A DNA stretch of 64,000 nt from JBBQNR01 sp963774075 (lineage in GTDB: Bacteria; Actinomycetota; Thermoleophilia; Solirubrobacterales; JBBDJG01): positions 744,001 to 808,000 of the forward strand of contig CAVZDP010000003.1 of assembly GCA_963774075.1 (NCBI GenBank), read 5' to 3'. Below the pieces are notes generated by a model that made no database searches, was not told where the DNA came from, and worked only from the letters and a program-made list of their open reading frames with translations. The position numbers and the translations under genes were made by a program. Shown piece after piece: positions 9,433-19,864 of this stretch (the stretch's first letter is position 1; each line of letters starts with the position of its first letter).

Positions 9433-9728
9433 CCGCGCAGCTCGCTCATCTCGTCGACGTCCATCGGCAGGCGGCTGCGGACCATTGCGACGATCAGGCC
9501 GAGGCCGATGACCACCTCGGCGGCGGCCACGATCATCACGACGAGCGCGAACACCTGGCCGTCCTGCGTCCCGGTCATGCGCGAGAACGAGGCCAGCGCT
9601 AGGTTGCCGCCGTTCAGCATCAGCTCCAGGCAGATCAGCACCACCAGCGGGCTGCGCCGAGTCAGCACGCCGGCGGCGCCGATGCAGAAGATCAGGGCGG
9701 AGAGGACCAGGTACCAGGCGATGTCCAT
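9429..9728 (-). CDS. nuoK: NADH-quinone oxidoreductase subunit K
   Basis: NuoK is a small three-helix membrane subunit lining the E-channel of complex I. At 99 residues it is the usual size. The sequence LICLELMLNGGNLALASFSR carries the conserved Glu, and VVMIVAAAEVVIGLGLIVAM is the third helix with its second Glu. The ATG at 9728 follows the nuoJ stop by one base, and its own stop overlaps the nuoL GTG. Confidence 0.95.
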   Translation of the reverse strand: MDIAWYLVLSALIFCIGAAGVLTRRSPLVVLICLELMLNGGNLALASFSRMTGTQDGQVFALVVMIVAAAEVVIGLGLIVAMVRSRLPMDVDEMSELRG

Positions 9729-9729
9729 C

Positions 9730-10272
9730 TCAGCCTCCGGAATCGACCCGCTCGGGCGCTCGGTCCGCGGCCGAGCCCGGCCGAGCGAGCGCGATGGCGC
9801 CGATCGCCGCCACGAGCAGGAGCAGCGAGGTGACCTCGAAGGGAAGCAGGAACTTCGTGAGGAAGAGCTCCCCGATCTCGGCCGGCGACCCGAAGCCCGC
9901 GGAGACGTTGGCGCCCTCGCTGTCGACGGCCTTCAGACCCGAGCCGAGGATCGCGATCGCGAGCTCGACGAACAGCGCGGCCGCGAACAGCGGCGCCGTC
10001 GTCCGCAGGGCCTGGTTCGGCTCGGTCAGAGAATCCTCCAGGCCGCCGACGTAGGCGACGACGAACACGTACAGGACCATTACGGCGCCCGCATAGACGA
10101 TCACCTGCGCCGCCGCCAGAAACTCGGCGTTCAGCAGCAGGAACAGCACCGCCAGCGCGGCGAGGTGCACGACCAGGGCCAACACGCTGTAGAAAGGGTT
10201 GCGCTGCAGCACGACCGCGATGGCGCCGCCGAGCGCCATCAGCGCTGCGACCCAGAAGAGCGCTACCTCCAC
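9730..10272 (-). CDS. nuoJ: NADH-quinone oxidoreductase subunit J
   Basis: NuoJ is a membrane subunit of complex I with five predicted helices (180 residues). Helix 3 contains AAQVIVYAGAVMVLYVFVVA, the family hallmark with the flexible VYAGAV turn. It starts at a GTG 7 bp after the nuoI stop, which is the only real gap in the operon besides the single base before nuoK. Confidence 0.94.
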   Translation of the reverse strand: MEVALFWVAALMALGGAIAVVLQRNPFYSVLALVVHLAALAVLFLLLNAEFLAAAQVIVYAGAVMVLYVFVVAYVGGLEDSLTEPNQALRTTAPLFAAALFVELAIAILGSGLKAVDSEGANVSAGFGSPAEIGELFLTKFLLPFEVTSLLLLVAAIGAIALARPGSAADRAPERVDSGG

Positions 10273-10279
10273 GCCGGCC

Positions 10280-10854
10280 CTACTCGTCCTCTCCTCGCAG
10301 TGGCGTGCGCTCGACGGGGTCGGCGAGCAACATCTCCTTGGTGAAGATCAAATCCGAGCGGTTGTAGTCGGACAGCTCGTACTCGTGCCCCATCGTGATC
10401 GCGTCGAACGGGCACGCGACCTCGCAGTAGCCGCAGAAGATGCAGCGCGTCATGTTGATCTCGTACACCTCGGCGTAGCGCTCTCCGGCCGAGACGCGGT
10501 TATCCGGCGTGTTCTCGGCGGCGACGACGCGAATGCAGTCGGCGGGGCAGGCGGCCGCGCACAGCGAGCACCCGACGCACTTCTCGAGCTCCGTGTCCTC
10601 GAAGCGGTGCAGCTTGTGACGGCCGCGAAAGCGCGGGTAGACGGGCGTCTTCTCCTCCGGGTACTGGATCGTTACCGGGCCCTCCACGAGGCGCCCGAAC
10701 GTCGTCTTCAGACCCCGGAGGGTCTCGCCGAACGCGCGGTAGAGCCCGCCCAGGCCGCCCGGATCGGGGCCGCGCTGGATCTCCACGACGTCTTCGCTCG
10801 TCAGTGACGGGGGTAGTTTCCAGCTCGGCTCGTTCACGTTCGCACGTCCTTCCA

Positions 10855-10855
<1 letters not shown>
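10280..10855 (-). CDS. nuoI: NADH-quinone oxidoreductase subunit I (2 x 4Fe-4S)
   Basis: NuoI carries the tandem 4Fe-4S clusters N6a and N6b, which pass electrons toward NuoB. The 191-residue product has both ferredoxin motifs: CVGCSLCAAACP followed by CIFCGYCEVACP. The 65 or so residues before the first motif include GLKTTFGRL and a basic RGRHKLHRF stretch. The ATG at 10855 overlaps the nuoH stop by one base (TGATG). Confidence 0.96.
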
Positions 10856-11864
<1,009 letters not shown>

Positions 11865-11868
<4 letters not shown>

Positions 11869-14429
11869 CGGTCCTTCTCCTGCCTGGCTTCGACCCGCTG
11901 CACGTGCACGAAGAGCGGATCCCCCGTGTCGAGGAGGTTCGAGTTGTCCTCCGCCGTGCCGCGCACGAGATGCGCGGTGCCCGGACGCGCACCTTGACGC
12001 AGGCGCAGCGCCGCCCGAACGGAATGTCCGTTGGACGCCACCTCGACGTCTTCGTCAGGGAGCAAACCCAGACGCTCGGCGTCCGAGGGGTGCAGATGAA
12101 GCTCCTGACCCGGCTTCAGGAAGTCGAGTGCGGGGGAGCGCTCCGTCTCCCAGGAGGCCCAGAGGTCGGGCACCGTGCCGAGGCGCAGCGAGCCGTCGGT
12201 GGGCGCGGGCGCCGGGGGAGGCTCCGAGGGAGAGCTGAAGCGGGGCTCGCCCAGCAGCTCGCGCGTCGCTTCGAGGGAGGCCTCGCGCTCGGGCCAGCGC
12301 ACGCCCTTGGCGCCGATCTCGTCGATCGTCAAACCGCGGTAGGGAGCGACCCTCTGCGCCATCTCGGCAAGCAGCACGCCGGTCCACGCGTAGGGCGCGT
12401 CGAGGAGGCCGAGCCGCCCTGCGATCTCGGCAAGCACCTTCCAGCCGGACCGAACAGCGGGCGGGCGGCCGATCGCGGGGCGCAGCCTCTGCACGCGTCC
12501 ATCGGGGTGCGTCGAGGTCCCGTCCTTCTCGGCATACGACTCGGCGGGGAACACCACGTCGGCGTGATGCTCGATCGACTCGTTCATGAACTGGGAATGC
12601 GCGATCACCGTGGAGCCGTTGAGAGCCCGTCCCCAGGCCGCGCCGTCCGGCTGCTCGCGCAGCGGGTCCGACTCGAGCAGGTAGAAGGCCCGCACCTCGC
12701 CGCGCTCGGCTGCGCCAGGCATCTCGCTCGCGGCGAGGCCGCCGACCTCGGCGTCGGCGAGCCCCGGGCCGAGACCCGCGACGAGGCCGACCTCCCGCAG
12801 CCCGCGCGCGTTGGCGACCGCGGGCACCTCTATCAGCCCCGACCCCTCACCGCCGTTTCCAGCGACGAGCAGCGCCAGGTCCGCGAGCGCCTCGAGCGTT
12901 TGAGTTCCACGGTCGCCGCGGCCGATCCGCTCGCCCCACAGGACCACGACCTTCGCCGCTCCGGCCAGCAGGCCGGCCGCGTCGTCCACGTCGTCCCTGT
13001 CCGCGCCCGCTGAGGCGCAGAAATCATCCAGTGAGCGCTCCTCCAGGAAGCGCAGCAGATCCTCAGCCTCCCCTTCCGCGGGGCGTCGCCCGGCGGTCAC
13101 GATCGCCTTCTGAAGTGCGCGCAGGAGCGCTTCCTCGCCGCCGGGCTGGAACCGCAGGCGCTCGCTGGCGCCGCCGTCGAGCGTCGTGGGGTGAGTGGCG
13201 GCGACGATCAGCCGCGCGCCGAGGCGGCGAACGGCCTTGCGAATGCGCAGGTCGAGGATCGGCATCTCCTGCATCGGATCGGTGCCGATCACCAGCACGA
13301 CGTCCGCGCCGTCGACGTCGGACGCCTTCGCCGTGATCTCCGGCTGCGAGAGGAGCCGTGCGAGAGAGGGATCGAGCCGGCCGCCCGCGCGCGAGTCCAC
13401 GTTGCCGCTCCCGAGGCCCTCCCGGAAGAGCCGCTGCAGCAGGTAACCCTCCTCGTTGGTCGCGCCACCGGCGGCGAGCGCCGCCGTTGCGGCGCCGGCC
13501 TTGCGCAGTCCCTCGATCGCCGCGTCGAGCGCTCGCTCCCAGCTCACCGGGCGCAGCCGGCCGCCGTCGCGCACGAGCGGCTCGGTGATGCGCTCGGGCG
13601 AATGGATCGCCTGGTAGCCGAAGCGCCCCTTGTCGCAGAGCCAGCCGTCGTCGACGTGTTCGTTCTCGCGCGCGATCACCCGCTCGACCCGATCGTCGCG
13701 AACCGTCAGGGTGACGTTGCACTGGCTCGGGCAGAGCATGCACACCGAGGCCGAGTTCTCGACGTCCCACGGACGGGCTCTGAAGCGGTACGCGTTGGAC
13801 GTCAGCGCCCCGACGGGGCAGAGCTCGATGATGTTGCCCGCAAACGGCGCCACGTAGGGACGGCCGTCGAAGGTACCGACGAACGTGTGGTCGGCGCGCT
13901 CGAGGAACACGAGCTGATGGTCCTCGGCGACCTCCTGCGAGAAGCGCACGCAGCGGTAGCAGAGGATGCAGCGCTCGCGGTCGATCGCGACGAGCGGCGA
14001 CAGCGCGATCGGCTTCGGGAAATTGCGCTTCGCCTCGACGAAGCGGCTGCGCCCGGGCCCCCATCCGTAGGCGATGTCCTGAAGTGGGCACTCGCCCCCC
14101 TTGTCGCAGACCGGGCAGTCGAGCGGGTGGTTGACGAGCAGGAATTCGACGATCGCGCTCTGGGCGTGCTTGACCCGGTCGGTCTGCGTGTACACGACCA
14201 TTCCGTCCTTGACCGGGGTCGCGCAGGAGACCTGGAGCTTCGGCATGCCCTCGATCTCGACCATGCACATGCGACAGGCCCCGACCGGCGGACCGAGCTT
14301 GCGCTCATAACAGAAGTACGGGATCTCGACGTCGCCGTCCTTGGCGGCCTCGAGCAGCAGCTCGCCCGCGCGGGCGCGAACCTCCACGCCGTCGATTGTC
14401 AAGCTGACCCAGCCGGGCTCGTCCGCCAT
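11865..14429 (-). CDS. nuoG: NADH-quinone oxidoreductase subunit G
   Basis: NuoG is the large peripheral-arm iron-sulfur subunit (854 residues). In order it shows an N-terminal 2Fe-2S ferredoxin domain (CYERKLGPPVGACRMCMVE), the HPLDCPVCDKGGECPLQ segment for N5, CILCYRCVRF with CPVGAL for N4, and CMLCPSQCN plus a distant Cys (WLCDKGR) for the extra N7 cluster. The rest is a molybdopterin-oxidoreductase-like domain that has no catalytic role in complex I. The start is ATG 14429, sharing one base with the nuoF stop. The C-terminal 250 residues are more variable, as is usual in this subunit. Confidence 0.95.
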
Positions 14430-15691
14430 CAAACGCTCCCAAGGGCGGCTTGTTGCATGTGCTTCTCGAACTCGGGGCGGAAGTGCTTGACCATCGACGC
14501 AACCGGCATCGCCATCGAGTCGCCGAGCAGGCAGAGGCAGTTGCCGATGATGTTCGACTGGACGCTCTCCATCACGTCGAGGTCCATGGGCGTCGCCTCG
14601 CCGCGGTCGATGCGCTCGAGCATCTTCACGGTCCAGTTGGTGCCCTCGCGACAGGGAACGCACTTCCCGCAGGACTCGTGGCGGTAGAACTCGGCGAGCC
14701 GCAGGGCGACGGAGACGATCGGCACCGTGTCGTCGATCACGATGATCGACCCGGAGCCGAGCATCGAGCCGGCCTCGGCCATGTGCTCGAAGTCGTACGG
14801 GAGGTCGAGGTGCTCCTCGAGCAAGACGGGAGAGGAGGAGCCGCCCGGGAACCAGCACTTGATCCGTCGTCCCGGCGGCGGTCCGCCGGCGAGGTCGAAG
14901 ACGATGTGGCGAGAGGGCACACCGAGCTCGACCTCGTAGTTGCCGGGGCGCTGCACGTTGCCCGAGACGGAGACCATCTTCGTGCCCGGCGACCTCTCGG
15001 TTCCGAAGGAGCGAAACCAATCCGCGCCGTTGGCGATCACGTGCGGGGCGTTCGAGAGGGTCTCGACGTTGTTGATCAGAGTGGGGCCCTGGTAGAGGCC
15101 CTGGTTGGCGGGGAACGGCGGCCGCAGGCGCGGGTTGCCACGCTTGCCCTCGAGCGAGTCCAGAAGCGCGGTCTCCTCGCCGCAGATGTAGGCGCCGGCG
15201 CCTCGGTGCACGACCAGCGAGCACGAGAAGCCCGAGCCGACGATGTTGCTGCCGACGTAACCCTGGCGCTGCGCCTGCACGACCGCCTGCTCGAGTATTT
15301 CGGCCTGCTCTACGTACTCTCCCCGGATGTAGACGAACGCGCGCGTGATGCCGGCCGCGTAGGCGGCGATCATCATGCCCTCGATGAGCTGGTGAGGGTT
15401 TCTCATGATGAGCTCGCGGTCTTTGAACGCGCCGGGTTCCGACTCGTCGGCGTTGCAGCAGAGGTACTTCTGGATCTCGCCGTGGGGGAGGAAGCTCGCC
15501 TTCTTGCCCATCGAGAATCCCGCTCCACCGCGCCCGCGAAGGCCTGAGGCCTCGAGCTCGTTCAGCGTCTGCTCGGGCGTCTGCTCCCCTATCGCCTTTC
15601 TCAGCGCGCCGTAGCCGCCGTGGCGCTCGTACTCCTCGATGTCGCGCCGGTGGGCCTCCTCGAAACCGGCGAACAGGATCAGGCCGTCCAT
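14429..15691 (-). CDS. nuoF: NADH-quinone oxidoreductase subunit F (FMN/NADH-binding)
   Basis: NuoF binds NADH and FMN and takes the first electrons in complex I. The 420-residue protein has the nucleotide motif LRGRGGAGFSMGKK, the NADESEPGAFKDRE segment, HRGAGAYICGEETALLDSLE and the N3 cluster ligands ESCGKCVPCREGT with a later Cys in NCLCLLGD. The ATG at 15691 shares a base with the nuoE stop (TGATG). Confidence 0.97.
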   Translation of the reverse strand: MDGLILFAGFEEAHRRDIEEYERHGGYGALRKAIGEQTPEQTLNELEASGLRGRGGAGFSMGKKASFLPHGEIQKYLCCNADESEPGAFKDRELIMRNPHQLIEGMMIAAYAAGITRAFVYIRGEYVEQAEILEQAVVQAQRQGYVGSNIVGSGFSCSLVVHRGAGAYICGEETALLDSLEGKRGNPRLRPPFPANQGLYQGPTLINNVETLSNAPHVIANGADWFRSFGTERSPGTKMVSVSGNVQRPGNYEVELGVPSRHIVFDLAGGPPPGRRIKCWFPGGSSSPVLLEEHLDLPYDFEHMAEAGSMLGSGSIIVIDDTVPIVSVALRLAEFYRHESCGKCVPCREGTNWTVKMLERIDRGEATPMDLDVMESVQSNIIGNCLCLLGDSMAMPVASMVKHFRPEFEKHMQQAALGSV

Positions 15692-16389
15692 CAGGCGGCC
15701 CCGGTGTCGGTCGGAGGAGGAGTGGAGACCGCCGGCCGCCCAGCCCCGCCGTGCTGGTAGACGGACTCGTATGACTTGTCCGGCAGAAGCTCCGCGACGG
15801 GGCGGCCCGCCCGCAGGTGCTCGACGATCAGCTCGGCGTCGTGCACGGTGAGCGGCCCGCGGTAGTGGCCGTCGATCGACGCCATCGGGGCGATGTCACA
15901 CGCGCCCAGGCACTCGAACGAGCGCACCCGAAACTCGCCGTCGAGGCTGGTGCCGCCAACCGGAGAGCCGGTCGCGCGTGAGAACGCGTCGAGCAGCTCG
16001 CCGGCGCCGCAGACACCGCACGAGAGATTGGTGCAGACGTAGATGATGTGCCGGCCCGTGGGCTGGAGCTCGAACATGTCGTAGTAGGTCGCGACCGACT
16101 CCAGGTGGGCGGGCGTCACGCGCATCACCGTCGCGACCTGGATCATCGCCTCGGGCGAGAGCCACCCGTGGTGGTCCTGCGCCGCGTGGAGCGCCGGGAT
16201 CGCCGCGGAATGGAAGTCCGGGTAGCGGGCCATGTAGCGCTCGATCGCCTCGCGCAGCGACTCGGGGACCTCGATCTCGGCCGGCTCGGGGACCTCCGCC
16301 GGGTCCGCCCCGACGCGCGCGCCCTCCCACACCTGCGCTTGGAGCCGGTTCCGCGACCCCGGGGTGCCCCTGACGTGGTCGAGCCTCAT
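15691..16389 (-). CDS. nuoE: NADH-quinone oxidoreductase subunit E (2Fe-2S)
   Basis: NuoE is the thioredoxin-like 2Fe-2S subunit (cluster N1a) that works with NuoF. The protein has 232 residues, a little longer than usual, with a variable N-terminal extension and a Pro/Thr-rich tail. Cluster ligands are visible as CTNLSCGVCG and, about 40 residues later, CLGACD. The N-terminal helical bundle includes RYPDFHSAAIPALHAAQDHH. The ATG overlaps the nuoD stop (ATGA). Confidence 0.95.
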   Translation of the reverse strand: MRLDHVRGTPGSRNRLQAQVWEGARVGADPAEVPEPAEIEVPESLREAIERYMARYPDFHSAAIPALHAAQDHHGWLSPEAMIQVATVMRVTPAHLESVATYYDMFELQPTGRHIIYVCTNLSCGVCGAGELLDAFSRATGSPVGGTSLDGEFRVRSFECLGACDIAPMASIDGHYRGPLTVHDAELIVEHLRAGRPVAELLPDKSYESVYQHGGAGRPAVSTPPPTDTGAA

Positions 16390-17681
16390 CGGTCTATTCC
16401 GCCGAGGATCGGGTCAAGCATGGCGAGGTTGGTGATCAGGTCGGCGACGTAGCCTCCGACCGCCATCTCGCGAAGCGCCTGCAGGTTGACGAACGAGGGG
16501 TCTCGCATGTGCAGGCGCGCGGGCTTCGACGAACCGTCGGCGACGACGAAGCAGCCGAGCTCGCCTCGAGGCCCCTCGATCGGCAGGTATGCCTCGCCGG
16601 GGGGCACGCGAAAGCCCTCGGTCACGAGCTTGAAGTGGTGGATGAGCGCCTCCATCGACGTCGCCAGCTCGTGACGTGGCGGCAGCGCGACCTTGCGGTT
16701 GTCGGTGATGAACGGGCCTTCCGGCAGCCCCTCGATCGCCTGCCGCACGATCTTGCACGATTCGCGTATCTCGGCGACTCGGACGCGGTAGCGGTCGTAG
16801 CAGTCGCCCTCCGTTCCGACCGGGACCTTGAACTCGAACCGCTCGTACAGCGAGTAGGGCTCGGCCTTGCGGAGATCCCAGGGGAACCCGGACGCCCGCA
16901 GGAGGGGACCCGTGACGCCGAGCTCGAGCAGGCGGTCCTGCGGGACGACGCCGACGCCCTTCGTACGCTGAAGGAAGATCTCGTTGCGGTCGAGCAGCGC
17001 CTCGTACTGGCCGACGCGCTCCTCCATGTCGGCCACGAAGGAGAGCACCTTCCGGTCCCAGCCCACCGGGATGTCCTCGACCACTCCGCCCACCTGGATG
17101 AAGCGCGTGTGCATGCGCTGTCCCGACGAGGCTTCGAAGAGGTCGAGGATCTTGTCGCGCTCGCGAAAGCAGTACCAGAAGACCGAGATCGCGCCGAGGT
17201 CGAGCGCGGAAGTGCCGAGCCAGACGAGATGGGAGTGGATGCGGTTCAGCTCACAGTGTGCGACGCGCAGATACTGAGCGCGCTCCGGCACCGGCTCGTC
17301 GAGCAGGCGCTCGACGCACATGCAAAAAGCGAGCGCGTTGAAGTAGTACGCGAGATAGTCCATCCGCTCCACCAGCGGGATCACCTTCCAGTAGGACTTG
17401 TCCTCGCAGTTCTTCTCGATGCCGGTGTGCACGTAGCCGACGAACGGCTTCAGCTCGCGCACGACCTCGCCCTCGAGCTCCACGAGCAGCCGCAGCACTC
17501 CGTGGGTGGCAGGATGGTGCGGACCGAAGTTGATCGTCAGGAGCTCCTGGTCGAGCTCGCCGTCCTCCGCTACCGCGACCCGCTCTGCCGAGACGCCGGC
17601 CGCGAGCTTCTCGGCTGCTTCCGCCTCGCTCTCGCCCGCGGCGGCCAGATCGCGCAGCGTCTCCCTCGGTCCCTCGCTCAC
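16386..17681 (-). CDS. nuoD: NADH-quinone oxidoreductase subunit D
   Basis: NuoD is the 49-kDa-type subunit that forms the quinone site with NuoB. It opens with a 45-residue acidic leader and then the signature NFGPHHPATHGVLRLL, and ends with the conserved DPSFVNLQALREMAVGGYV and ITNLAMLDPILGGIDR. The start is uncertain. GTG codons at 17690, 17687 and 17681 are all in frame; 17681 gives a GTGA overlap with the nuoC stop like the neighbouring genes and is preferred here, giving 431 residues. Confidence 0.95.
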   Translation of the reverse strand: MSEGPRETLRDLAAAGESEAEAAEKLAAGVSAERVAVAEDGELDQELLTINFGPHHPATHGVLRLLVELEGEVVRELKPFVGYVHTGIEKNCEDKSYWKVIPLVERMDYLAYYFNALAFCMCVERLLDEPVPERAQYLRVAHCELNRIHSHLVWLGTSALDLGAISVFWYCFRERDKILDLFEASSGQRMHTRFIQVGGVVEDIPVGWDRKVLSFVADMEERVGQYEALLDRNEIFLQRTKGVGVVPQDRLLELGVTGPLLRASGFPWDLRKAEPYSLYERFEFKVPVGTEGDCYDRYRVRVAEIRESCKIVRQAIEGLPEGPFITDNRKVALPPRHELATSMEALIHHFKLVTEGFRVPPGEAYLPIEGPRGELGCFVVADGSSKPARLHMRDPSFVNLQALREMAVGGYVADLITNLAMLDPILGGIDR

Positions 17682-18208
17682 TCCCACCACCTCGGCACGC
17701 TGTGCTCGTTGTGGGTGAACAGCACGGGCTCGCCGCCCATCGGGAAGTCGCGGCGCTGCGGATAGCCGCCGTACTCGTCCGGCATCAGGATCCGGCGCAG
17801 GTCGGGGTGGCCGCGGAACCGGACGCCGAACATGTCGTAGGTCTCGCGCTCCTGGAAGTCGGCGGTCGAAAAGAGCTCGGAGCAGGAGTCGATCTCGGGC
17901 AGCTCGGGCTCGCCTGGGTCGTCGAGGAGCGCGCGCACATGGATGCGCTCGACCCTCTCCATGTTCAGCAGCTCGTAATGGACGCCGAAGCGAGGCTCGG
18001 CGGGCAGGTAGTCAGAGCCGTGCAGGCTCGCCAGGAAGGTGTAGCGCTGGCCGGGCTCATCGCGCAGCCAGCGCAGCACCTCGAGCACGGAATCCGGGCG
18101 GGCCGTCACCGTCGCGAAGCCGCGGTGGTGGAGCGTGTCGGAGATGGAGCCCGGCGCGCGCTCGTTCAACGCGTGGGCGATCAGCTCCAGGCCTGCGGGG
18201 TCCGGCAT
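17678..18208 (-). CDS. nuoC: NADH-quinone oxidoreductase subunit C
   Basis: NuoC is the 30-kDa-type structural subunit of the peripheral arm (176 residues). The family signature ERETYDMFGVRFRGHPDLRR is followed by ILMPDEYGGYPQRRDFP. It is a free-standing NuoC, not fused to NuoD. The start is ATG 18208, sharing one base with the nuoB stop (TGATG); an upstream in-frame extension lies inside nuoB and is not used. Confidence 0.95.
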   Translation of the reverse strand: MPDPAGLELIAHALNERAPGSISDTLHHRGFATVTARPDSVLEVLRWLRDEPGQRYTFLASLHGSDYLPAEPRFGVHYELLNMERVERIHVRALLDDPGEPELPEIDSCSELFSTADFQERETYDMFGVRFRGHPDLRRILMPDEYGGYPQRRDFPMGGEPVLFTHNEHSVPRWWE

Positions 18209-18831
18209 CAGGAGGGCAAAGTTGACGCGCCGGAGAGCTCCGCGGCGACGTTGGGGTGAGGCCACTCCTCGGTTCCCTTGGAGCCGTAGCGCGCGCGCCA
18301 GCCGAGGTCAGGGTTGCCCTGAACCTTGCGCTGCAGCTTCAGGATGCCGTGCATGAGCGCCTCGGGCCGGGGCGGACAGCCCGGGACGTGGACGTCGACC
18401 GGCAGGAACTTGTCGGCGCCCTGCACGAGGGCGTAGTTGTTGAAGACTCCCGCGCTCGACGCACAGGCGCCCATCGCGATCACCCACTTCGGCTCGAGCA
18501 TCTGGTCGTAGATGCGGCGGAGGACCGGCGCCATCTTGATCGAGACGCGGCCGGAGAGGATGAGCATGTCTGCCTGACGGGGCGAGGCGCGAAAGACCTC
18601 GGCGCCGAAGCGCGCGGTGTCGTAGCGCGAGGTGACCATCGACATCATCTCGATCGCGCAGCAGGCAAGGCCGAACGTCGCGGGCCAGAGCGCGTTCGAG
18701 CGAGCCCAGTTGAGCGCCCTCTCGAGCGTCGTCGTGAGAACCCGCTCCTCGACGTACTGCTCGAGGTCCTCGTCCCGGAGGTCTCCCCGCAGCAGGTCGC
18801 GGGCGCGGGCCCGGCTGATCCTCATCTCCAT
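18208..18831 (-). CDS. nuoB: NADH-quinone oxidoreductase subunit B
   Basis: NuoB carries the terminal 4Fe-4S cluster N2, which reduces quinone. The 207-residue product has the adjacent-Cys motif GLACCAIEMM, then GACASSAGVF and PGCPPRPEAL, which supply the four ligands. ATG 18831 has GGGGAG 7 nt upstream and is chosen. A second in-frame ATG at 18825 would give an ATGA overlap with the nuoA stop and is a possible alternative. Confidence 0.96.
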   Translation of the reverse strand: MEMRISRARARDLLRGDLRDEDLEQYVEERVLTTTLERALNWARSNALWPATFGLACCAIEMMSMVTSRYDTARFGAEVFRASPRQADMLILSGRVSIKMAPVLRRIYDQMLEPKWVIAMGACASSAGVFNNYALVQGADKFLPVDVHVPGCPPRPEALMHGILKLQRKVQGNPDLGWRARYGSKGTEEWPHPNVAAELSGASTLPS

Positions 18832-19178
18832 TCGAGCGCTCCCCGCCGCCACACGTACACGTAGGCGACCGCCAGGAGGGCAACAAAGACGGCGATCTCC
18901 CCCAGCACGAAGGCGCCGGCGGCCTTCAGGTGCACCGCGACCGGGTAGAGCAGGATCGCCTCGACGTCGAACAGGATGAACAGCATCGCCACGAGGTAGA
19001 AGCTGATGCCGAAGCGAAAGCCCCGCTGAACGTCGGACGGCAGCCCACACTCGTAGGGTGCGACCTTCGTCTTGTTCGGGCGCCGGGGCCCGAGAATCCG
19101 CCCGAGAGTCGTGAAAGTGAGGCCGACAATCGTGCCCAGCCCTAAGAAGACCAGCACTGGCAGGTAGCTTTTGAGCAA
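18822..19178 (-). CDS. nuoA: NADH-quinone oxidoreductase subunit A
   Basis: NuoA is a three-helix membrane subunit of complex I and the first gene of the operon (118 residues). It has the conserved loop VAPYECGLPSDVQRGFRFGIS with the reactive Cys, and FILFDVEAILLYP. It starts at a TTG at 19178; AGGGG lies very close and GAGGAG lies 12 nt upstream. The promoter and operator-like palindrome are about 45-75 bp upstream. Confidence 0.95.
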   Translation of the reverse strand: MLKSYLPVLVFLGLGTIVGLTFTTLGRILGPRRPNKTKVAPYECGLPSDVQRGFRFGISFYLVAMLFILFDVEAILLYPVAVHLKAAGAFVLGEIAVFVALLAVAYVYVWRRGALEWR

Positions 19179-19223
19179 GTCCCCTGAGAGCTCCTCACAG
19201 ACGCGATGTTTGCCTCAGGCGGT

Positions 19224-19254
19224 GTTATACACGGTCTTGTAACAATTTGTTACA
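19224..19254 (-). promoter_or_regulatory. nuo operon promoter with TGTAACA-N3-TGTTACA operator-like palindrome
   Basis: On the minus strand TATAAC (19229-19224) is a good -10 box, about 45 bp before the nuoA TTG. A near-perfect inverted repeat, TGTAACA-ATT-TGTTACA, spans 19238-19254 and covers the region where the -35 should lie, so a bound protein would repress. Complex I operons in Streptomyces are controlled by the NADH-sensing repressor Rex, whose site is a different TGTGAAC-type palindrome. The regulator here is not identified. Confidence 0.55.
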
Positions 19255-19322
19255 TAGTGCTTTACGTCGCAATCTGAAGCCCAATTGACGCCCTTCAGGG
19301 GGTACTCGAAAGGAGCTCGAAG

Positions 19323-19760
19323 CTGACCGAGGTTCATCTGGTCCTGGGAGTCGCCGTCGTCGCCCTCAACCTGGGGGCGGGCATCTGGGGCGCGGCAGCT
19401 TGGCTCGCGCGGCGGCCGTCCGTGGGCTTCTGGTACCTGCTCAGGGCGGCCCAGGCAAGCGTGATCATCCAGGTACTGCTCGGAGCGCTCTTGCTCGTGG
19501 CCGGACGGGAGGCGAACGACGCCATCCACTACATGTACGGCTCGGCGCCTCTGCTCGTGAACCTCTTCGCCGAGGGCATGCGCGTGAACGCCGCCCAGAC
19601 CGAGGTCGGCGACCGGGACTTCGAGGCCCTGCCCGCGGCCGATCAGCGCGCCGTGGCGCTTCGCATCGTGCGCCGCGAGATGGGCATCATGGCCGCAGCC
19701 AGCCTGCTGGTCGTCCCGTTCGCGATCCGCGCGGGGCAGGTGAGCGGGGAGCTCTTTTAG
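19323..19760 (+). CDS. small membrane protein of unknown function, apparent CTG start
   Basis: The 145-residue product has four hydrophobic segments: VHLVLGVAVVALNLGAGIWG near the N-terminus, ASVIIQVLLGALLLVAG, YGSAPLLVNLFAEGMRV and GIMAAASLLVVPFAI. A charged stretch (DRDFEALPAADQRAVALRIV) separates the last two. No family was recognised. The first helix is coded upstream of the only usual in-frame start (GTG 19422). Between the in-frame stop at 19275 and 19422 there is no ATG, GTG or TTG. A CTG at 19323 has AAAGGAG 9 nt upstream and is the best start. The gene is divergent from the nuo operon. Confidence 0.6.
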   Translation: MTEVHLVLGVAVVALNLGAGIWGAAAWLARRPSVGFWYLLRAAQASVIIQVLLGALLLVAGREANDAIHYMYGSAPLLVNLFAEGMRVNAAQTEVGDRDFEALPAADQRAVALRIVRREMGIMAAASLLVVPFAIRAGQVSGELF

Positions 19761-19780
19761 GTACAACGAGAGACCGCGTA

Positions 19781-19835
19781 GCCGCCGCAGGCGGCGCAGC
19801 GGGTTCACAGGACTTTAGGTGTCCGCCGAAGGCGG
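19781..19835. other. two GC hairpins downstream of the small membrane protein
   Basis: GCCGCC-GCA-GGCGGC (19781-19795) and CCGCC-GAA-GGCGG (19823-19835) lie between the membrane protein and the convergent flavin reductase. Neither is followed by a clear T-run, so a terminator role is only possible. Confidence 0.35.
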
Positions 19836-19864
19836 CTCGATATTCCCCCGGCCCCAACTCGGGG

